Part shown: positions 51,630-62,033 of the stretch, piece by piece | How the letters are laid out: every line of letters begins with the position of its first letter | How positions within the stretch are numbered: the first letter of the stretch is position 1 | DNA from: Methylobacterium sp. J-068 | GTDB lineage: Bacteria; Pseudomonadota; Alphaproteobacteria; Rhizobiales; Beijerinckiaceae | Assembly (NCBI RefSeq): GCF_022829445.1 | Contig: NZ_JAKSXY010000101.1 | Coordinates: forward strand, 1-64,000 | Direction: 5' to 3' | Length of the DNA stretch: 64,000 nt | Notes under the pieces: generated by a model | The model's input: only the letters and a program-made list of their open reading frames with translations | What the model was told of the DNA's origin: nothing | Databases searched by the model: none | Translations under genes and position numbers: made by a program

Positions 51630-53024
51630 CTATCGCCCGTCGGGTGTGCGCACGCCGTACCAGAGGTCCTTGACCTGATCGAAGTGCTCCTTCGGGCTGT
51701 AGACCGCCACCGGCAGCGCGGTGTAGCGCACGGTGAGGCGGCCCACGGACTGGACCACGAGGTAGGAGAAGATCACCCGGTTGCGCTGGGCGATGATCAG
51801 GTTGGTGCGGGCGTTCAGCAATTCCTGCTGCGCGTTGAGGACGTCGAGGGTGGTGCGCTGGCCGACGCGGGCTTCCTCGCGCACACCGTTCAGGGCCACC
51901 TCGTTGGCCTGCACCTGGGCCTGGGACGCGATGACCTGCGCCTTGGCGGCCTCGAGCTGGCCCCAGGCGTTGACGATGGTGGAGCGGATCTCGTCCCGCG
52001 TGCTCTCGGCCTCGATCCGGCGCTGGCCGACGACTTCCTTGGCCTGGCGGATCTGCGAATAGGTCTGGCCGCCCTCGTAGAGCGGGATCGAGAGACGGCC
52101 GACGATCGAGGCGCTGACCGCGTTGTCACCGGGAAACTGGTTGTCGTAGCGCTGCTGCACCGACCCCTGGAGACCGGCCGTCGGGTAGAGGGCGCCCTCG
52201 GCGAGCTTGACCAGCGCCTCCGCGGTATCGACGGCATGGAGCGCCGACAGGATGCGCGGATGCTCCTTCAGGCCGACATTGATCGCGGCGTCGAGATTGG
52301 GCGGCACGAATCGGTCGAGCGGGCGTCCGGGCGCGAGCTGGCGCGGCTCCACGCCGATGTAGCGACGGTAATTGCCGATGCTGGCCCGCAGGGTCGCCTC
52401 GGCGCCGCTCACCTCCGAGCGGGCACCCGCGAGGCGGGCCTCCGCCTGGGCCACGTCGGTGCGGGTCACCTCACCGACGTTGAAGCGGTCGCGGGTCTGG
52501 CGAAGCTGCTCTTCCAGCACCTCGACGTTGTTGCGGCGCAGCTCCAGGTTCGCGGTGTCGCTCAGGACGGACATGTAGGACTGCGCCGCGAGGTAGAGCG
52601 TGTTCATCTCCGCGTCTCGCAGCGATTCTCGCCCCCCCAGCACGTCGGACTCCCGGCGCCGGGTCTCGTTGTCGGTGCGAAAGCCGTTGAACAGGGTCTG
52701 GTTCACGGTCAGGCCGGCGCCACCGGGCCGGGTCACGTTGTTGATGCCGATGGTCTGCACCTGCCCCTTGGTTCTGGCGAGGCCGATATCCGCGTCGAGG
52801 CTCACGGTCGGACGATAGCCGGCCTTGGCCTGCGCCACGTACTCATCGAGCGAGCGGACGGCGGCCCGGTTGGCGTTCAGGGCCGGATTGGCGGCATACG
52901 CCCGCGAGAGCGCGCTCTCCAGCGTCTCGGCACCGGCGGGGTTCGCCAACGCGAAGGCCAGCACGGCGAGGCCGGCCGGCCGAAGCCTCGGGCGCATCGC
53001 GGGTCTCGATTCTTTCACGCTCAT
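51630..53024 (-). CDS. TolC-family outer membrane efflux channel
   Basis: A 464-residue outer membrane protein. A signal peptide (cleavage near NPAGA-ETL) is followed by the repeated helical hairpins of TolC: AYAANPALNANRAAVRSLDEYVAQAKAGYRPTVSL and DNAVSASIVGRLSIPLYEGGQTYSQIRQAKEVVGQRR. The conserved RTTLDVLNAQQELLNARTNLIIAQRN is present. ATG 53024 has AAGGG upstream; a longer frame to 53111 is not supported. It would pair with a periplasmic adaptor and an inner-membrane pump encoded elsewhere; none is in the window. Confidence 0.9.
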   Translation of the reverse strand: MSVKESRPAMRPRLRPAGLAVLAFALANPAGAETLESALSRAYAANPALNANRAAVRSLDEYVAQAKAGYRPTVSLDADIGLARTKGQVQTIGINNVTRPGGAGLTVNQTLFNGFRTDNETRRRESDVLGGRESLRDAEMNTLYLAAQSYMSVLSDTANLELRRNNVEVLEEQLRQTRDRFNVGEVTRTDVAQAEARLAGARSEVSGAEATLRASIGNYRRYIGVEPRQLAPGRPLDRFVPPNLDAAINVGLKEHPRILSALHAVDTAEALVKLAEGALYPTAGLQGSVQQRYDNQFPGDNAVSASIVGRLSIPLYEGGQTYSQIRQAKEVVGQRRIEAESTRDEIRSTIVNAWGQLEAAKAQVIASQAQVQANEVALNGVREEARVGQRTTLDVLNAQQELLNARTNLIIAQRNRVIFSYLVVQSVGRLTVRYTALPVAVYSPKEHFDQVKDLWYGVRTPDGR

Positions 53025-53276
53025 CAGCCCTTGCGGTTTCTCGATGAACCGGCCGGCCGTAGAGATGGCCATCGCGCCTGAGCGCGATCCGGGTTGCCCG
53101 CCTCGGTGCAAAGTCTAGCCGACCTTGCACGCCAGGGCACCGGTCGGTTCCGCCGCAGCGCGCGAATGCTGAGCGAGTGCCGCAAAAAAGCGACACCGCA
53201 GGTCGGCGCGGGCGATGGAGGCGTCAGGGCCGGCGACGATCCGGCACCGGCGATCGGGCGCGAAGATGCCGTTGCG

Positions 53277-53927
53277 TCAGAAGGCGAATCCGGCCTCGGC
53301 CGCGAAGGCGCCCAGGGCCGGAAGGGCGGCATCGAAGAGCGGGCGGGCGCCGAAGGCGTCGCCGGCCCGCACGAACAGGGTCGCCTTGGCGGCCCGGTCC
53401 TGACCGATCACGCAGACCAGGCGGCCGCCATCCTTCAGCTGCTCGAGCAGCGCCAGCGGGCGGGTCTCCACGCGACCGTTCACCAGGATGGCATCGTAGG
53501 GCGCGGACTGGGAAGCCCCGGCCTCGAGCGGCCCCTCGACGACCTCGATGCCGCCGGCATCCGCCAGGCGCTCGCGGGCACCGGCGGCGAGGTCGGCGAC
53601 CGATTCCAGTGCCACCACCGCGGCACCGACCCGGCTCAGGATCGCCGCGCCGTAGCCGTAGCCCGTGCCGACATCCAGGGCCTTGTCCCCAGGCTGGATC
53701 GCGAGGGCCTGGACCATGCGCGCGAGCAGCATCGGCGCCGGCATCGCGCGGCCTTCGGGGGGGAGGCGCAGGGTTTGGTCGATATAGGCGAAATCCTCGC
53801 GGCCCGGCGGCACGAAGCGCTCGCGGGCCACCGCCTCGAAGGCATCGAGCACCGGGACGTCGTTCACATCGAAGGTCCGCAACTGACAATCGACCATGAG
53901 GCGTCGCGCCTGCGCGTAATCGAGCAT
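53277..53927 (-). CDS. pcm: Protein-L-isoaspartate O-methyltransferase family
   Basis: A 216-residue SAM-dependent methyltransferase. The family blocks YIDQTLRLPPEGRAMPAPMLLARMVQAL, the SAM motif ALDVGTGYGYGAAILSRVG, VVALESVADLA and YDAILVNGRVE are present. True enzymes repair isoaspartate; in alphaproteobacteria such genes often precede a TolC gene, as here. The catalytic loop is somewhat divergent (DQTLRLPPEGRAMPAP for the usual TISQP), so the activity should be regarded as probable only. ATG 53927 begins the conserved part. Confidence 0.85.
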   Translation of the reverse strand: MLDYAQARRLMVDCQLRTFDVNDVPVLDAFEAVARERFVPPGREDFAYIDQTLRLPPEGRAMPAPMLLARMVQALAIQPGDKALDVGTGYGYGAAILSRVGAAVVALESVADLAAGARERLADAGGIEVVEGPLEAGASQSAPYDAILVNGRVETRPLALLEQLKDGGRLVCVIGQDRAAKATLFVRAGDAFGARPLFDAALPALGAFAAEAGFAF

Positions 53928-54226
53928 GGGTGCCGTCTTCCCTCGACGCTGGGCCGGCGCATGGCGCCGCTCTCTCCCCTCGGGTGACCGGGTGGCCACG
54001 CCGAAGCTTGCGGGTTGTCGTGGCGGGTTGTCGTGGATCGACTCGCAAAACGCAAGGTTCGCGGCTCGCGGTTCCGGTCTCGCGATGGGACGAGCGATCC
54101 GAGCGACGCGGGGGTACGGCGAGCCCTTCGAGGGCCCGTCCACCGTGGTCGCGGGATTGTGGAGAGTCGCGTTCGGCGCCCTGTCGGCGTCGCCGCTCTC
54201 GCGGGCGACATGCGCGAAAGAGATGT

Positions 54227-54300
54227 TGGAGGCCTCGCCCGGAATCGAACCGGGGTGCAAGGATTTGCAGTCCTCTGCGTAACCACTCCGCCACGAGGCC
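54227..54300 (-). tRNA. tRNA-Cys (GCA)
   Basis: A 74-nt cloverleaf: acceptor GGCCTCG pairs with CGAGGCC, the anticodon loop contains CTGCAAA with anticodon GCA, the T-arm is GGTTCGATTCC, and CCA is encoded. Confidence 0.95.
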
Positions 54301-54648
54301 TCTGTCGCGAGGGCCGATGAATCGGGCCCTTCAGGCGACCCCCGTCCGGGCGGCCGGCTCGGGGAGAGCGGTCTCTAGCAGAGCCCCGGGCGTCAGGGCA
54401 ACGGCCTTTGGACGATCTCGGCAAAAAGGATGCGCACGGGATCGAGGCCCGGTGAATCGGCGGGAAGGCCCCGCGCGCCCCGCATCCTGGGGGGCGATCG
54501 GAGCGGATGCCTCGTGCGCGAGCGGCGGGACGCGACATTCCGGGCCGCTCCGCGAAGGGGCGGGCCAAAAAATATGACGGATTCGTCAAATCACCGGTCC
54601 GGACACCCTTGCGTCCCGGCGAAGTGCTGTGTAGACCCCCGATCGTGG
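54301..54648. other. Gap between tRNA-Cys and tRNA-Asn
   Basis: About 350 bases between the two divergently read tRNA genes. It probably holds both promoters. No gene, repeat or hairpin of note was recognised. Confidence 0.5.
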
Positions 54649-54724
54649 TCCCCGATAGCTCAGTTGGTAGAGCAAGCGACTGTTAATCGCTTTGTCGCAG
54701 GTTCGAGTCCTGCTCGGGGAGCCA
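54649..54724 (+). tRNA. tRNA-Asn (GTT)
   Basis: A 76-nt cloverleaf: acceptor TCCCCGA pairs with TCGGGGA, D-arm GCTCAGTTGGTAGAGC, anticodon loop CTGTTAA with anticodon GTT, T-arm GGTTCGAGTCC, discriminator G and encoded CCA. Confidence 0.96.
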
Positions 54725-54915
54725 AATCTTCTTCAAGATGGTGCTGTACTCTTGATGAGGCAGCCATGACGCTCCAGCCTGACCTTGTGCTCAGGCGATG
54801 CGTCCCTGCGGAGATCCGGCTTTCCGGTCCGCGCCCATTGTCCTGACACCCGCCCGCTGCGCCTGCCGATACCGGATCTCGTCGTTCGCGATGTCGCGCG
54901 GCAGGATATTCCGGA

Positions 54916-54959
54916 CGCGAAAAGACCCCGCCGACCGGTGTCGGCGGGGTCTTTTCGCG
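54916..54959. terminator. Strong bidirectional terminator downstream of dedA
   Basis: Perfect 19-bp arms beginning CGCGAAAAGACCCC (54916-54934 and 54941-54959) with a six-base loop. An A/T run on each side makes it work in both directions: for the dedA-like gene on the minus strand and for tRNA-Asn on the plus. Confidence 0.85.
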
Positions 54960-54975
54960 TCGACCGGGCTCTTCC

Positions 54976-55623
54976 TCAGGCCAGCGGACCCGGAATCGCC
55001 GTCTCGGCTTCCGCGAGGAGCCGGGTCTCGTGCTTGCGCACGAACAGCCACAGGGCGAGGCCGCCGAAGATCACCACGGCGAGCAGCGCCAAGCCCACGG
55101 GACCGGCGATGTGCTCGATCGAGCGGCCGCAATAATAGGAGCCGACGCCCATGATCGTCGCCCAGGCGATGCCGCCGAGACCGTTGAAGATCAGGAAGCG
55201 GCGGGCATCGAGCTTGTTCACGCCGGCCAGCACCGCCGCGTAGGCGCGCAGCATCGCGGTGAAGCGGCCGAAGAACACGATCTTCCCGCCATGCTCGCGG
55301 AACAGGTACTGGCCGAGCTTGAGCCGGCCGTGGTCGAGGGCGATCAGGTGGCCGTATCGCAGCAGGAGCGGCATGCCCCAGCGGCGGCCGACCCAGTAGC
55401 CGAGATTGTCGCCGAGGATCGCGGCCGCCGCGGCGGCCAGGATGATGAGGCCGAGATTCAGGTGGCCGGTGCTGCCGGCATAGACCGCCGACGAAATCAG
55501 GATGGTCTCCCCCGGCATCGGGACGCCGGCGCTCTCGAGGGCGATCACGACGAAGATCGCGATGTAGCCGTAACTGGCGATCAGTTCGGACACCGGCAGG
55601 TTGGAAAGAAACGACATCGGCAT
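54976..55623 (-). CDS. DedA-family membrane protein
   Basis: A 215-residue DedA/SNARE-associated family protein thought to act as a lipid flippase or transporter. The motif ESAGVPMPGETILI near residue 30 and FGRFTAMLRAYAAVLAGVNKLDARRF with the Arg/Gly pattern are typical. About five hydrophobic segments. Start taken at 55623 (MPMSFLSNL); ATG 55635 with GGAG upstream and ATG 55617 are alternatives. Followed by the strong terminator. Confidence 0.88.
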   Translation of the reverse strand: MPMSFLSNLPVSELIASYGYIAIFVVIALESAGVPMPGETILISSAVYAGSTGHLNLGLIILAAAAAAILGDNLGYWVGRRWGMPLLLRYGHLIALDHGRLKLGQYLFREHGGKIVFFGRFTAMLRAYAAVLAGVNKLDARRFLIFNGLGGIAWATIMGVGSYYCGRSIEHIAGPVGLALLAVVIFGGLALWLFVRKHETRLLAEAETAIPGPLA

Positions 55624-55820
55624 TCCCGCTTTCATACGCTCCGCGCAATGTGCGTGCGAAAATGGCGGGAACGGGGCTCGCCGGAGGCGGAGCCGGTTCG
55701 GGGTTTGCCGCAATCGTCCGGCTTCCCGTCGCGTCCGCGACGCGAGGCTGGACGCCGCCGGGAACGATGACCCGAAGAGCCGCCGTGCAGGCCGGTGCGC
55801 GCGCGGCGGCTCCGTCCGGC

Positions 55821-56009
55821 TCAGCCGAAGGAGCCGAAGCCCTCGAAGCTGTCGATGTCGAAGGTGGACGGGGCCTCGGGTTCGGCCGCGGCCGAAGCGG
55901 TATCGTCGCCGGTCGTATCCGGCGTTCGCGAGAGGGTGGGCGGGTGAATCTCGTCAGAGACAGATGCGAGCGGCGAGGCGGAGCGATCGTGCTGCACGTC
56001 TTTGGTCAT
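55821..56009 (-). CDS. Small acidic hypothetical protein (62 residues)
   Basis: ATG 56009 is preceded by GAGGAG, good evidence of translation. The product is acidic and Ser/Thr/Pro-rich (TKDVQHDRSASPLAS) and ends FDIDSFEGFGSFG, a sequence that is low in hydrophobicity except for aromatic residues; probably disordered. No family recognised. Confidence 0.55.
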   Translation of the reverse strand: MTKDVQHDRSASPLASVSDEIHPPTLSRTPDTTGDDTASAAAEPEAPSTFDIDSFEGFGSFG

Positions 56010-56237
56010 CCAGGCTCCTCAATCAGCGTGCCGCAGATACGGCACAGCTTGAGGTAACGGATGCCCGGCGATCCGGTAACCCGTCCGCTTCCTGCTCAGG
56101 TCGGATCTGGTATGCGGCGGCCGATGGGCTCGGGTCGCGCCGGTCCAAGGCGTTCGACCGGCGGTGGACACCGCGAACGCACGGGGGCCGGGGAAGCCTC
56201 CTCCCCCGGCCCGCGTGGCGGGATGGTGCGGGCGGCC

Positions 56238-57359
56238 TTACGGCTGCTCGTTGCCGGCGTAGTTGATGGCCCCGTCGGCGCCCTTCTTCCACATGTACAT
56301 CACGTAATCCGGCCGGGTGATGTCGCCCTTCTTGTCGTAGGAGATGTCGCCGATCACGGTGTTGAAGGGCTTGCCCTCCCGCAGGTAGGCGGCGACCTTC
56401 TGGCCGTCGCTGGACTTCGTGGCCTTCATCGCATCGGCGAGGATCTGCGTCGCCGCGTAGGAATAGAGCGTGTAGCCCTCGGGGTCGAAGTTCATCGCCT
56501 TGAACGCGTCGACGGTGGCCTTCGATTTCGGGTTCTTGCGCGCGTCCGGCGAGAAGGTCATCAGCGTGCCGTCGGAACCGGGGCCCGCCACCTGCGCGAA
56601 CTCGCGGTCGGCGATGCCGTCGCCGCCCATCAGCGGCGCCTTCAGGCTCTGGTCGCGCATCTGGCGGATCAGCAGGCCCGCCTCGGTGTAGAGGCCGCCG
56701 AAATAGACCACGTCGACATTGGCCTGCTTCAGCTTCGAGACGAGGGCCGAGAAATCCTTCTCGCCGGGGTTGATGCCCTCGTACAGCACGTTGGTGCCGC
56801 CCTTGGCCTTGAGAGCCTTCAGGGTCTCGTCGGCCAGCCCCTTGCCGTAGGGGGTCTTGTCATGGACGAAGGCGATCTTCTTGCCCTTGAACTTGTCGGC
56901 GAGGTAGGCGCCCGCCACTGCGCCCTGCTGGTCGTCGCGGCCGCAGGTGCGGAAGGTGTTCCAGTTGCCGCGCTCGGTGTACTTGATCGCCGTGGAAGCG
57001 GGGCTGATCTCGACGATGCCGGCTTCCTGGAGCACGTCCGAGACCGGGATCGAGACGCCGGAATTGAAGGCGCCCACCACGGCCTTCACGCCCTCGGAGG
57101 CGAACTTGTTGGCCACCGAGACGCCCTGCTTCGGATCCGAGGCGTCGTCGCCCACCGTCATCACCAGCTTCTCGCCGTTGACGCCGCCCGCTTTGTTGAT
57201 GTCCGCGATGGCCTGCTGGGCCCCCGTCTTGATCTGCGCGCCGAAGGCGGCGTTCGGGCCCGTGACGGGCACGACCACGCCGATCTTGATCTCCGCCCGG
57301 GCGGCCGTCGCCGCCAGCATCAGGCCCAGCGCGACGCCGGCCGACAACACTGATTTCAT
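56238..57359 (-). CDS. livJ: Branched-chain amino acid ABC transporter substrate-binding protein
   Basis: A 373-residue periplasmic type I binding protein of the Leu/Ile/Val family. A signal peptide (cleavage near ARA-EIKIG) precedes VVVPVTGPNAAFGAQIKTGAQQAIADINKAGG, and VYFGGLYTEAGLLIRQMRDQ and SYAATQILADAMKA follow. ATG 57359 starts the signal. It is the last gene of the leftward livHMGF-DUF6867-livJ cluster, about 100 bp after the DUF6867 gene. A GC-rich hairpin (56185-56212) lies just after its stop. Ligand within the hydrophobic amino acid/amide group is not decidable. Confidence 0.92.
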   Translation of the reverse strand: MKSVLSAGVALGLMLAATAARAEIKIGVVVPVTGPNAAFGAQIKTGAQQAIADINKAGGVNGEKLVMTVGDDASDPKQGVSVANKFASEGVKAVVGAFNSGVSIPVSDVLQEAGIVEISPASTAIKYTERGNWNTFRTCGRDDQQGAVAGAYLADKFKGKKIAFVHDKTPYGKGLADETLKALKAKGGTNVLYEGINPGEKDFSALVSKLKQANVDVVYFGGLYTEAGLLIRQMRDQSLKAPLMGGDGIADREFAQVAGPGSDGTLMTFSPDARKNPKSKATVDAFKAMNFDPEGYTLYSYAATQILADAMKATKSSDGQKVAAYLREGKPFNTVIGDISYDKKGDITRPDYVMYMWKKGADGAINYAGNEQP

Positions 57360-57463
57360 GCCCGTTTCCCCTCTCGAAGCGCCGCGCCGCGCGGATGGTC
57401 CGGCGACGCAGGCGCGATGACACGCGAAGTTGCCCCCTGCGGGGCGGTCCACGCGCCGCGCCC

Positions 57464-57826
57464 TCAGGGCGTCGGCGCGCTCGTCCGGTCCCGCCAGGTC
57501 AGCGGGCCGGTGCGCTCGTAGAGCCAGGCATATTGCCGGGTCATCTGTCCGGTGCGGGTGTAGCGGTAGGCCACGGCGCCGATGGCGAGGATGGCGGCCG
57601 CGTCGACGAGATAGGCCGGCAGCGACAGCAGGGTGCCCTCGAACAGGGCGTAGTGCAGGAAGCGCGTCACCGCCGCGATGAGGAGCAGGGCCAGGGCGCA
57701 GTGCCAGAACGGGCGCCAGCCTCGCGCGAGGCCGCTGCCGGTCATCCAGGCGGCCCCGCCCCCCATCGCCAGGGTGACGAGGAGGAAGATGCCGATGCTG
57801 GCGGCGTCGAGGCTGAAACCGTCCAT
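57464..57826 (-). CDS. DUF6867 family membrane protein
   Basis: A 120-residue protein with three hydrophobic segments (SIGIFLLVTLAMGGGAAWM; ALALLLIAAVTRFLHYAL; VDAAAILAIGAVAYRY) and the conserved RQYAWLYERTGPLTWRDR end. It belongs to a family found inside liv operons of Rhizobiales (DUF6867). Two bases separate it from livF, so it is in the transport operon; a role in assembly or function is inferred only from position. Confidence 0.75.
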   Translation of the reverse strand: MDGFSLDAASIGIFLLVTLAMGGGAAWMTGSGLARGWRPFWHCALALLLIAAVTRFLHYALFEGTLLSLPAYLVDAAAILAIGAVAYRYTRTGQMTRQYAWLYERTGPLTWRDRTSAPTP

Positions 57827-57828
57827 GC

Positions 57829-58607
<779 letters not shown>

Positions 58608-58611
<4 letters not shown>

Positions 58612-59528
58612 GCCGAGGCTCCCGTCAGGCCGACTTCCGCCTCGACGGCGGCGACCTCCTCGTCGTCCACACCGAGATAGGCCGCGATGACGCGGGTGTC
58701 GTTGCGGATCTCGTCGGGCGTGCCGTCGGCGATCTTGCGGCCGTAATCGAGCACCACGATCCGGTCGGAGATCTGCATCACCACCGACATGTCGTGCTCG
58801 ATGAGCAGCACCGAGGTGCCGTACTCGTCCCGGATCATGCGCAGCAGGGTGTTGAGATCGGCCGATTCGCGCGGGTTGAGGCCGGCGGCTGGCTCGTCGA
58901 GGCAGAGCAGGACCGGGTCGGTGCACATGGCCCGCGCGATCTCGAGGCGGCGCTGGTCGCCGTAGGGCAGGTCGCCCGCCGGCTCGTCGGCGCGGTGGGT
59001 GAGGCCGATGCGCGCGATCCAGGCGGCCGCCTTGGCGATCGCCTCGCTCTGCGCCCTGCGATAGCTCGGCAGGCCGAGGATGCCCGCGAGGCTGAAGGCC
59101 GAGGCCCGCATCAGCGGCTTGTGCATCGCCACCAGCAGGTTCTCCAGCACGGTCATCTGCGGGAACAGGCGGATGTTCTGGAAGGTGCGGGCGACGCGGG
59201 CCAGCCGGTTCACGTCGTGGCCGGGCAGGCGCTCCAGCAGGTAGGTCTCGCCCTCCCGTTGCGCGAGCCGGATCATGCCCTCGGTCGGCTTGTAGAAGCC
59301 GGTGATGCAGTTGAACACCGTGGTCTTGCCGGCGCCGTTGGGGCCGATCAGGGCCGTGATGTCGCCGCGCCCGACCTTGAACGAGAGGTCGCCCACGGCG
59401 GTGAGGCCACCGAAGCGCATGGTCAGGTGGTCGACCACCAGGATCGGGTCGGCCGGGCCGCCTGCGACCGCGGCCGGCGGCGCGTCCTGAACGGTGGCGA
59501 GGCGGGTGGTTCCGGTGGCGAGCGTCAT
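58608..59528 (-). CDS. livG: Branched-chain amino acid ABC transporter ATP-binding protein LivG
   Basis: A 306-residue ATPase with Walker A GPNGAGKTT, Q-loop TFQNIRLFPQMTV and Walker B LLCLDEPAAGLNP. The signature usually LSYGxQRRLEIARA reads LPYGDQRRLEIARA, as in LivG. An unusual C-terminal extension (GVDDEEVAAVEAEVGLTGASA) is acidic. Coupled to livM and livF by 4 bp overlaps. Confidence 0.94.
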
Positions 59529-60895
59529 GCGGCGCGGCTCCCCAGGCGGACGGAGGGCGTGCGCTCCGAGATCAGCCCGCGCGGGCGCCAGACCATCATG
59601 CAGACCATCGCGAGGCCGAACAGCAGCAGGCGGTACTCGTTCGGGTCGAAGCCCTCGCCGAACACCGCCTTGAGGAAGGTGAGGTTGCGCAGCAATTCGG
59701 GCGCGCCGACCATGACGATGGCCGCGATGGCGACGCCGAGCTGGCTGCCCATGCCGCCGAGCACCACGATGGCGAGGATGATCGCGCTCTCCAGGAAGTT
59801 GAAGCTCTCCGGCGAGACGAAGCCCTGGCGCACGGCGAAGAACGAGCCGGCGAAGCCCGCGAACATGGCGCCCAGCGCGAAGGCGGTGAGCTTCGTCATG
59901 GTGGTGTCGATGCCGAGCGAGCGACACGCGATCTCGTCCTCGCGCAGGGCCTCCCAGGCGCGCCCGAGGGGCAGGCGGCGCATGCGCAGGGTGACGAGGT
60001 TGGTGACCAGCGCGAGCACCAGGATCAGATAGTAGAGGAAGACGATCCGGTGCATCGGGCTGAAGCTCAGCCCGAAGGTGCTCGCAAAGCCGCCCTCCCC
60101 GGCCGTGAACGGGATGCCGAAGAAGCTGGCGCGCGGGATCGAGGACAGGCCGGCGGCGCCGCCGGAGAAATCCACCCAGTTGATCAGGACGAGGCGGATG
60201 ATCTCGCCGAAGGCCAGGGTCACGATGGCGAGGTAGTCCCCGCGCAGGCGCAGCACCGGAAAGCCCAGGAGCACCCCGAAGGCGGCCGCGAACAGGCCGG
60301 CGAGCGGCAGGCAGATCCAGAAGGAGAGCCCGAACACGGTGGCGAGCAGCGCGTAGGAATAGGCCCCCACCGCGTAGAAGGCGACGTAGCCGAGGTCGAG
60401 CAACCCGGCCAGACCCACCACGATGTTCAGGCCCCAGCCGAGCATGACGTAGGTGAGGATGAGGATGCCGAGGTCGATCCAGTAGCGCCCTTCCGACAGG
60501 CCGCCCGAGCCGAGGGCGGCGAGCAGCGGCAGGGTGAGGGCGACGGCGAGCGTCAGCGGCGCGAGCACCCGGCCGGCACGGGCGGCCACGGGCGGCGCCT
60601 CGGCGGTGGCGAGGCGGTGGGCCTCGCGCCGGCGCGCGACCTCGCCCAGGAGCAGGCGCTGCCCGAGCCGAAGCACGAACACCGCGAGGCAGAGGCCCGC
60701 GACGACGCCCCAGCGCCCGGTGAGTTCGAGGCCGGTGCCCTGGCCGAGATCCGTGCGGTAGGCCACCACCGGGATGCTGAGGCCGAGGGTGACGAGGGCG
60801 AAGAGTGCCGAATCCTTGAGCATCTCCGGGAATGCCGCGCCGGAGCGCCGGCCCACGGTGGGGGCCACCGCGCCGATGGTCGATCCTGTCGCCAT
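59525..60895 (-). CDS. livM: Branched-chain amino acid ABC transporter permease LivM
   Basis: A 456-residue permease. About ten hydrophobic helices; the family blocks ILILTYVMLGWGLNIVVGLAGLLDLGYVAFYAVGAYSYALL and LAIVTLAFGEIIRL, GRAWEALREDEIACRSLGID (the coupling helix region) are present. The N-terminal 130 residues are an extension with three or four helices and a basic segment, usual for LivM of this type. Two bases separate it from livH. Confidence 0.94.
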   Translation of the reverse strand: MATGSTIGAVAPTVGRRSGAAFPEMLKDSALFALVTLGLSIPVVAYRTDLGQGTGLELTGRWGVVAGLCLAVFVLRLGQRLLLGEVARRREAHRLATAEAPPVAARAGRVLAPLTLAVALTLPLLAALGSGGLSEGRYWIDLGILILTYVMLGWGLNIVVGLAGLLDLGYVAFYAVGAYSYALLATVFGLSFWICLPLAGLFAAAFGVLLGFPVLRLRGDYLAIVTLAFGEIIRLVLINWVDFSGGAAGLSSIPRASFFGIPFTAGEGGFASTFGLSFSPMHRIVFLYYLILVLALVTNLVTLRMRRLPLGRAWEALREDEIACRSLGIDTTMTKLTAFALGAMFAGFAGSFFAVRQGFVSPESFNFLESAIILAIVVLGGMGSQLGVAIAAIVMVGAPELLRNLTFLKAVFGEGFDPNEYRLLLFGLAMVCMMVWRPRGLISERTPSVRLGSRAA

Positions 60896-60897
60896 GG

Positions 60898-61815
60898 TCA
60901 GACCTTCTCGACTTCGGGGCGTCCGAGGATGCCGGATGGTTTGAAGATGAGCACCACGATGAGGATCAGGAACGCGGCCACGTCCTTGTACTCGATCGAG
61001 AAATAGGCCGACCAGAAGGTCTCGATCAGCCCGATGATCAGGCCGCCCAGCACCGCGCCGGGCAGGGAGCCGATGCCGCCGAGGACGGCCGCCGTGAAGG
61101 CCTTCACGCCGGGCACGAACCCGTCCGAGAACGAGACCACGCCGTAATACAGCAGGTAGAGCGTGCCGGCGACGGCGGCGAGCGCGGCGCCGAGCACGAA
61201 GGTCAGCGAGATGGTGCGGTCGACGTTGATGCCCAGCAGCGCGGCCATGCGCCGGTCCTGCTCGCAGGCGCGCTGGGCCCGGCCGAAGGGCGTGCGCTGC
61301 ACGAGGTACCAGAAGCCGGCGAGGAGCAGCGCCGTCGTCGTCATGATGATCGCCTGCTTGTAGGACAGGGTCACGGTGTACTGCTCGTTCTGGTAGAGCA
61401 CGATCACGTCGCGGACCAGCGGGGGCACCGGCTTGTTGCGGGCGCCCTGCACCACCTGGACGAAGTTCGACAGGAAGATCGAGACGCCGATGGCCGAGAT
61501 CAGCGGCGCGAGACGGAACGAGCCGCGCAACGGGCGGTAGGCCACCCGCTCGATCGCCCAGCCCCAGAGCGCCGTGAGCACCATCGCCACGATCAGCACG
61601 ACGAGGAACACCAGGGCGACCGAGGTGAGCCCGAGCCAGGTCGTGAGGATGAGGAAGAAGATCAGCGCGATGAAGGACGAGAGCATGAACACGTCGCCAT
61701 GGGCGAAGTTCACCATGCCGATGATGCCGAAGACCATGGTGTAACCCAGCGCGATCAGGCCGTAGATCGATCCGAGGGTCAGGCCGTTGATGAACTGCTG
61801 GGCGAAAAATTCCAT
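60898..61815 (-). CDS. livH: Branched-chain amino acid ABC transporter permease LivH
   Basis: A 305-residue permease and first gene of the cluster. Family features: FFAQQFINGLTLGSIYGLIALGYTMVFGIIGMVNFAHGDVFM at the start, and TPFGRAQRACEQDRRMAALLGINVDR as the ATPase-contact region. No gene lies between it and the lanmodulin-type gene at 62034, which has its own terminator. Confidence 0.95.
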   Translation of the reverse strand: MEFFAQQFINGLTLGSIYGLIALGYTMVFGIIGMVNFAHGDVFMLSSFIALIFFLILTTWLGLTSVALVFLVVLIVAMVLTALWGWAIERVAYRPLRGSFRLAPLISAIGVSIFLSNFVQVVQGARNKPVPPLVRDVIVLYQNEQYTVTLSYKQAIIMTTTALLLAGFWYLVQRTPFGRAQRACEQDRRMAALLGINVDRTISLTFVLGAALAAVAGTLYLLYYGVVSFSDGFVPGVKAFTAAVLGGIGSLPGAVLGGLIIGLIETFWSAYFSIEYKDVAAFLILIVVLIFKPSGILGRPEVEKV

Positions 61816-61960
61816 GAAGCGGCCTTCGATGCGACGGACACGGCCATTCGCGTACGGCGTAACGCGAATGACGTGCCAGCCTGGAATGGTCTCATCCGTC
61901 GGCTTTGGTCAATCCTCGCGCGCCCACGCGGCGTGAGCGTTCCCGGGCGCTGAAACGCGA

Positions 61961-61989
61961 ACGGCCCGGCGCTCGTCGCGCCGGGCCGT
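61961..61989 (-). terminator. Terminator downstream of the lanmodulin-type gene
   Basis: Perfect 12-bp arms ACGGCCCGGCGC / GCGCCGGGCCGT (61961-61972 and 61978-61989) with a five-base loop, about 45 bp past the stop at 62034. On the minus strand TTCGCGTTT follows. Confidence 0.65.
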
Positions 61990-62033
61990 CGGTCCGTTCG
62001 TCGTCGGCCGGTGCCGGGGGCACCGGAACGGCG

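Noticed and set aside
54725..54915. Possible small gene between tRNA-Asn and the dedA terminator
   Set aside because: Short frames here have no ribosome-binding site or motif.
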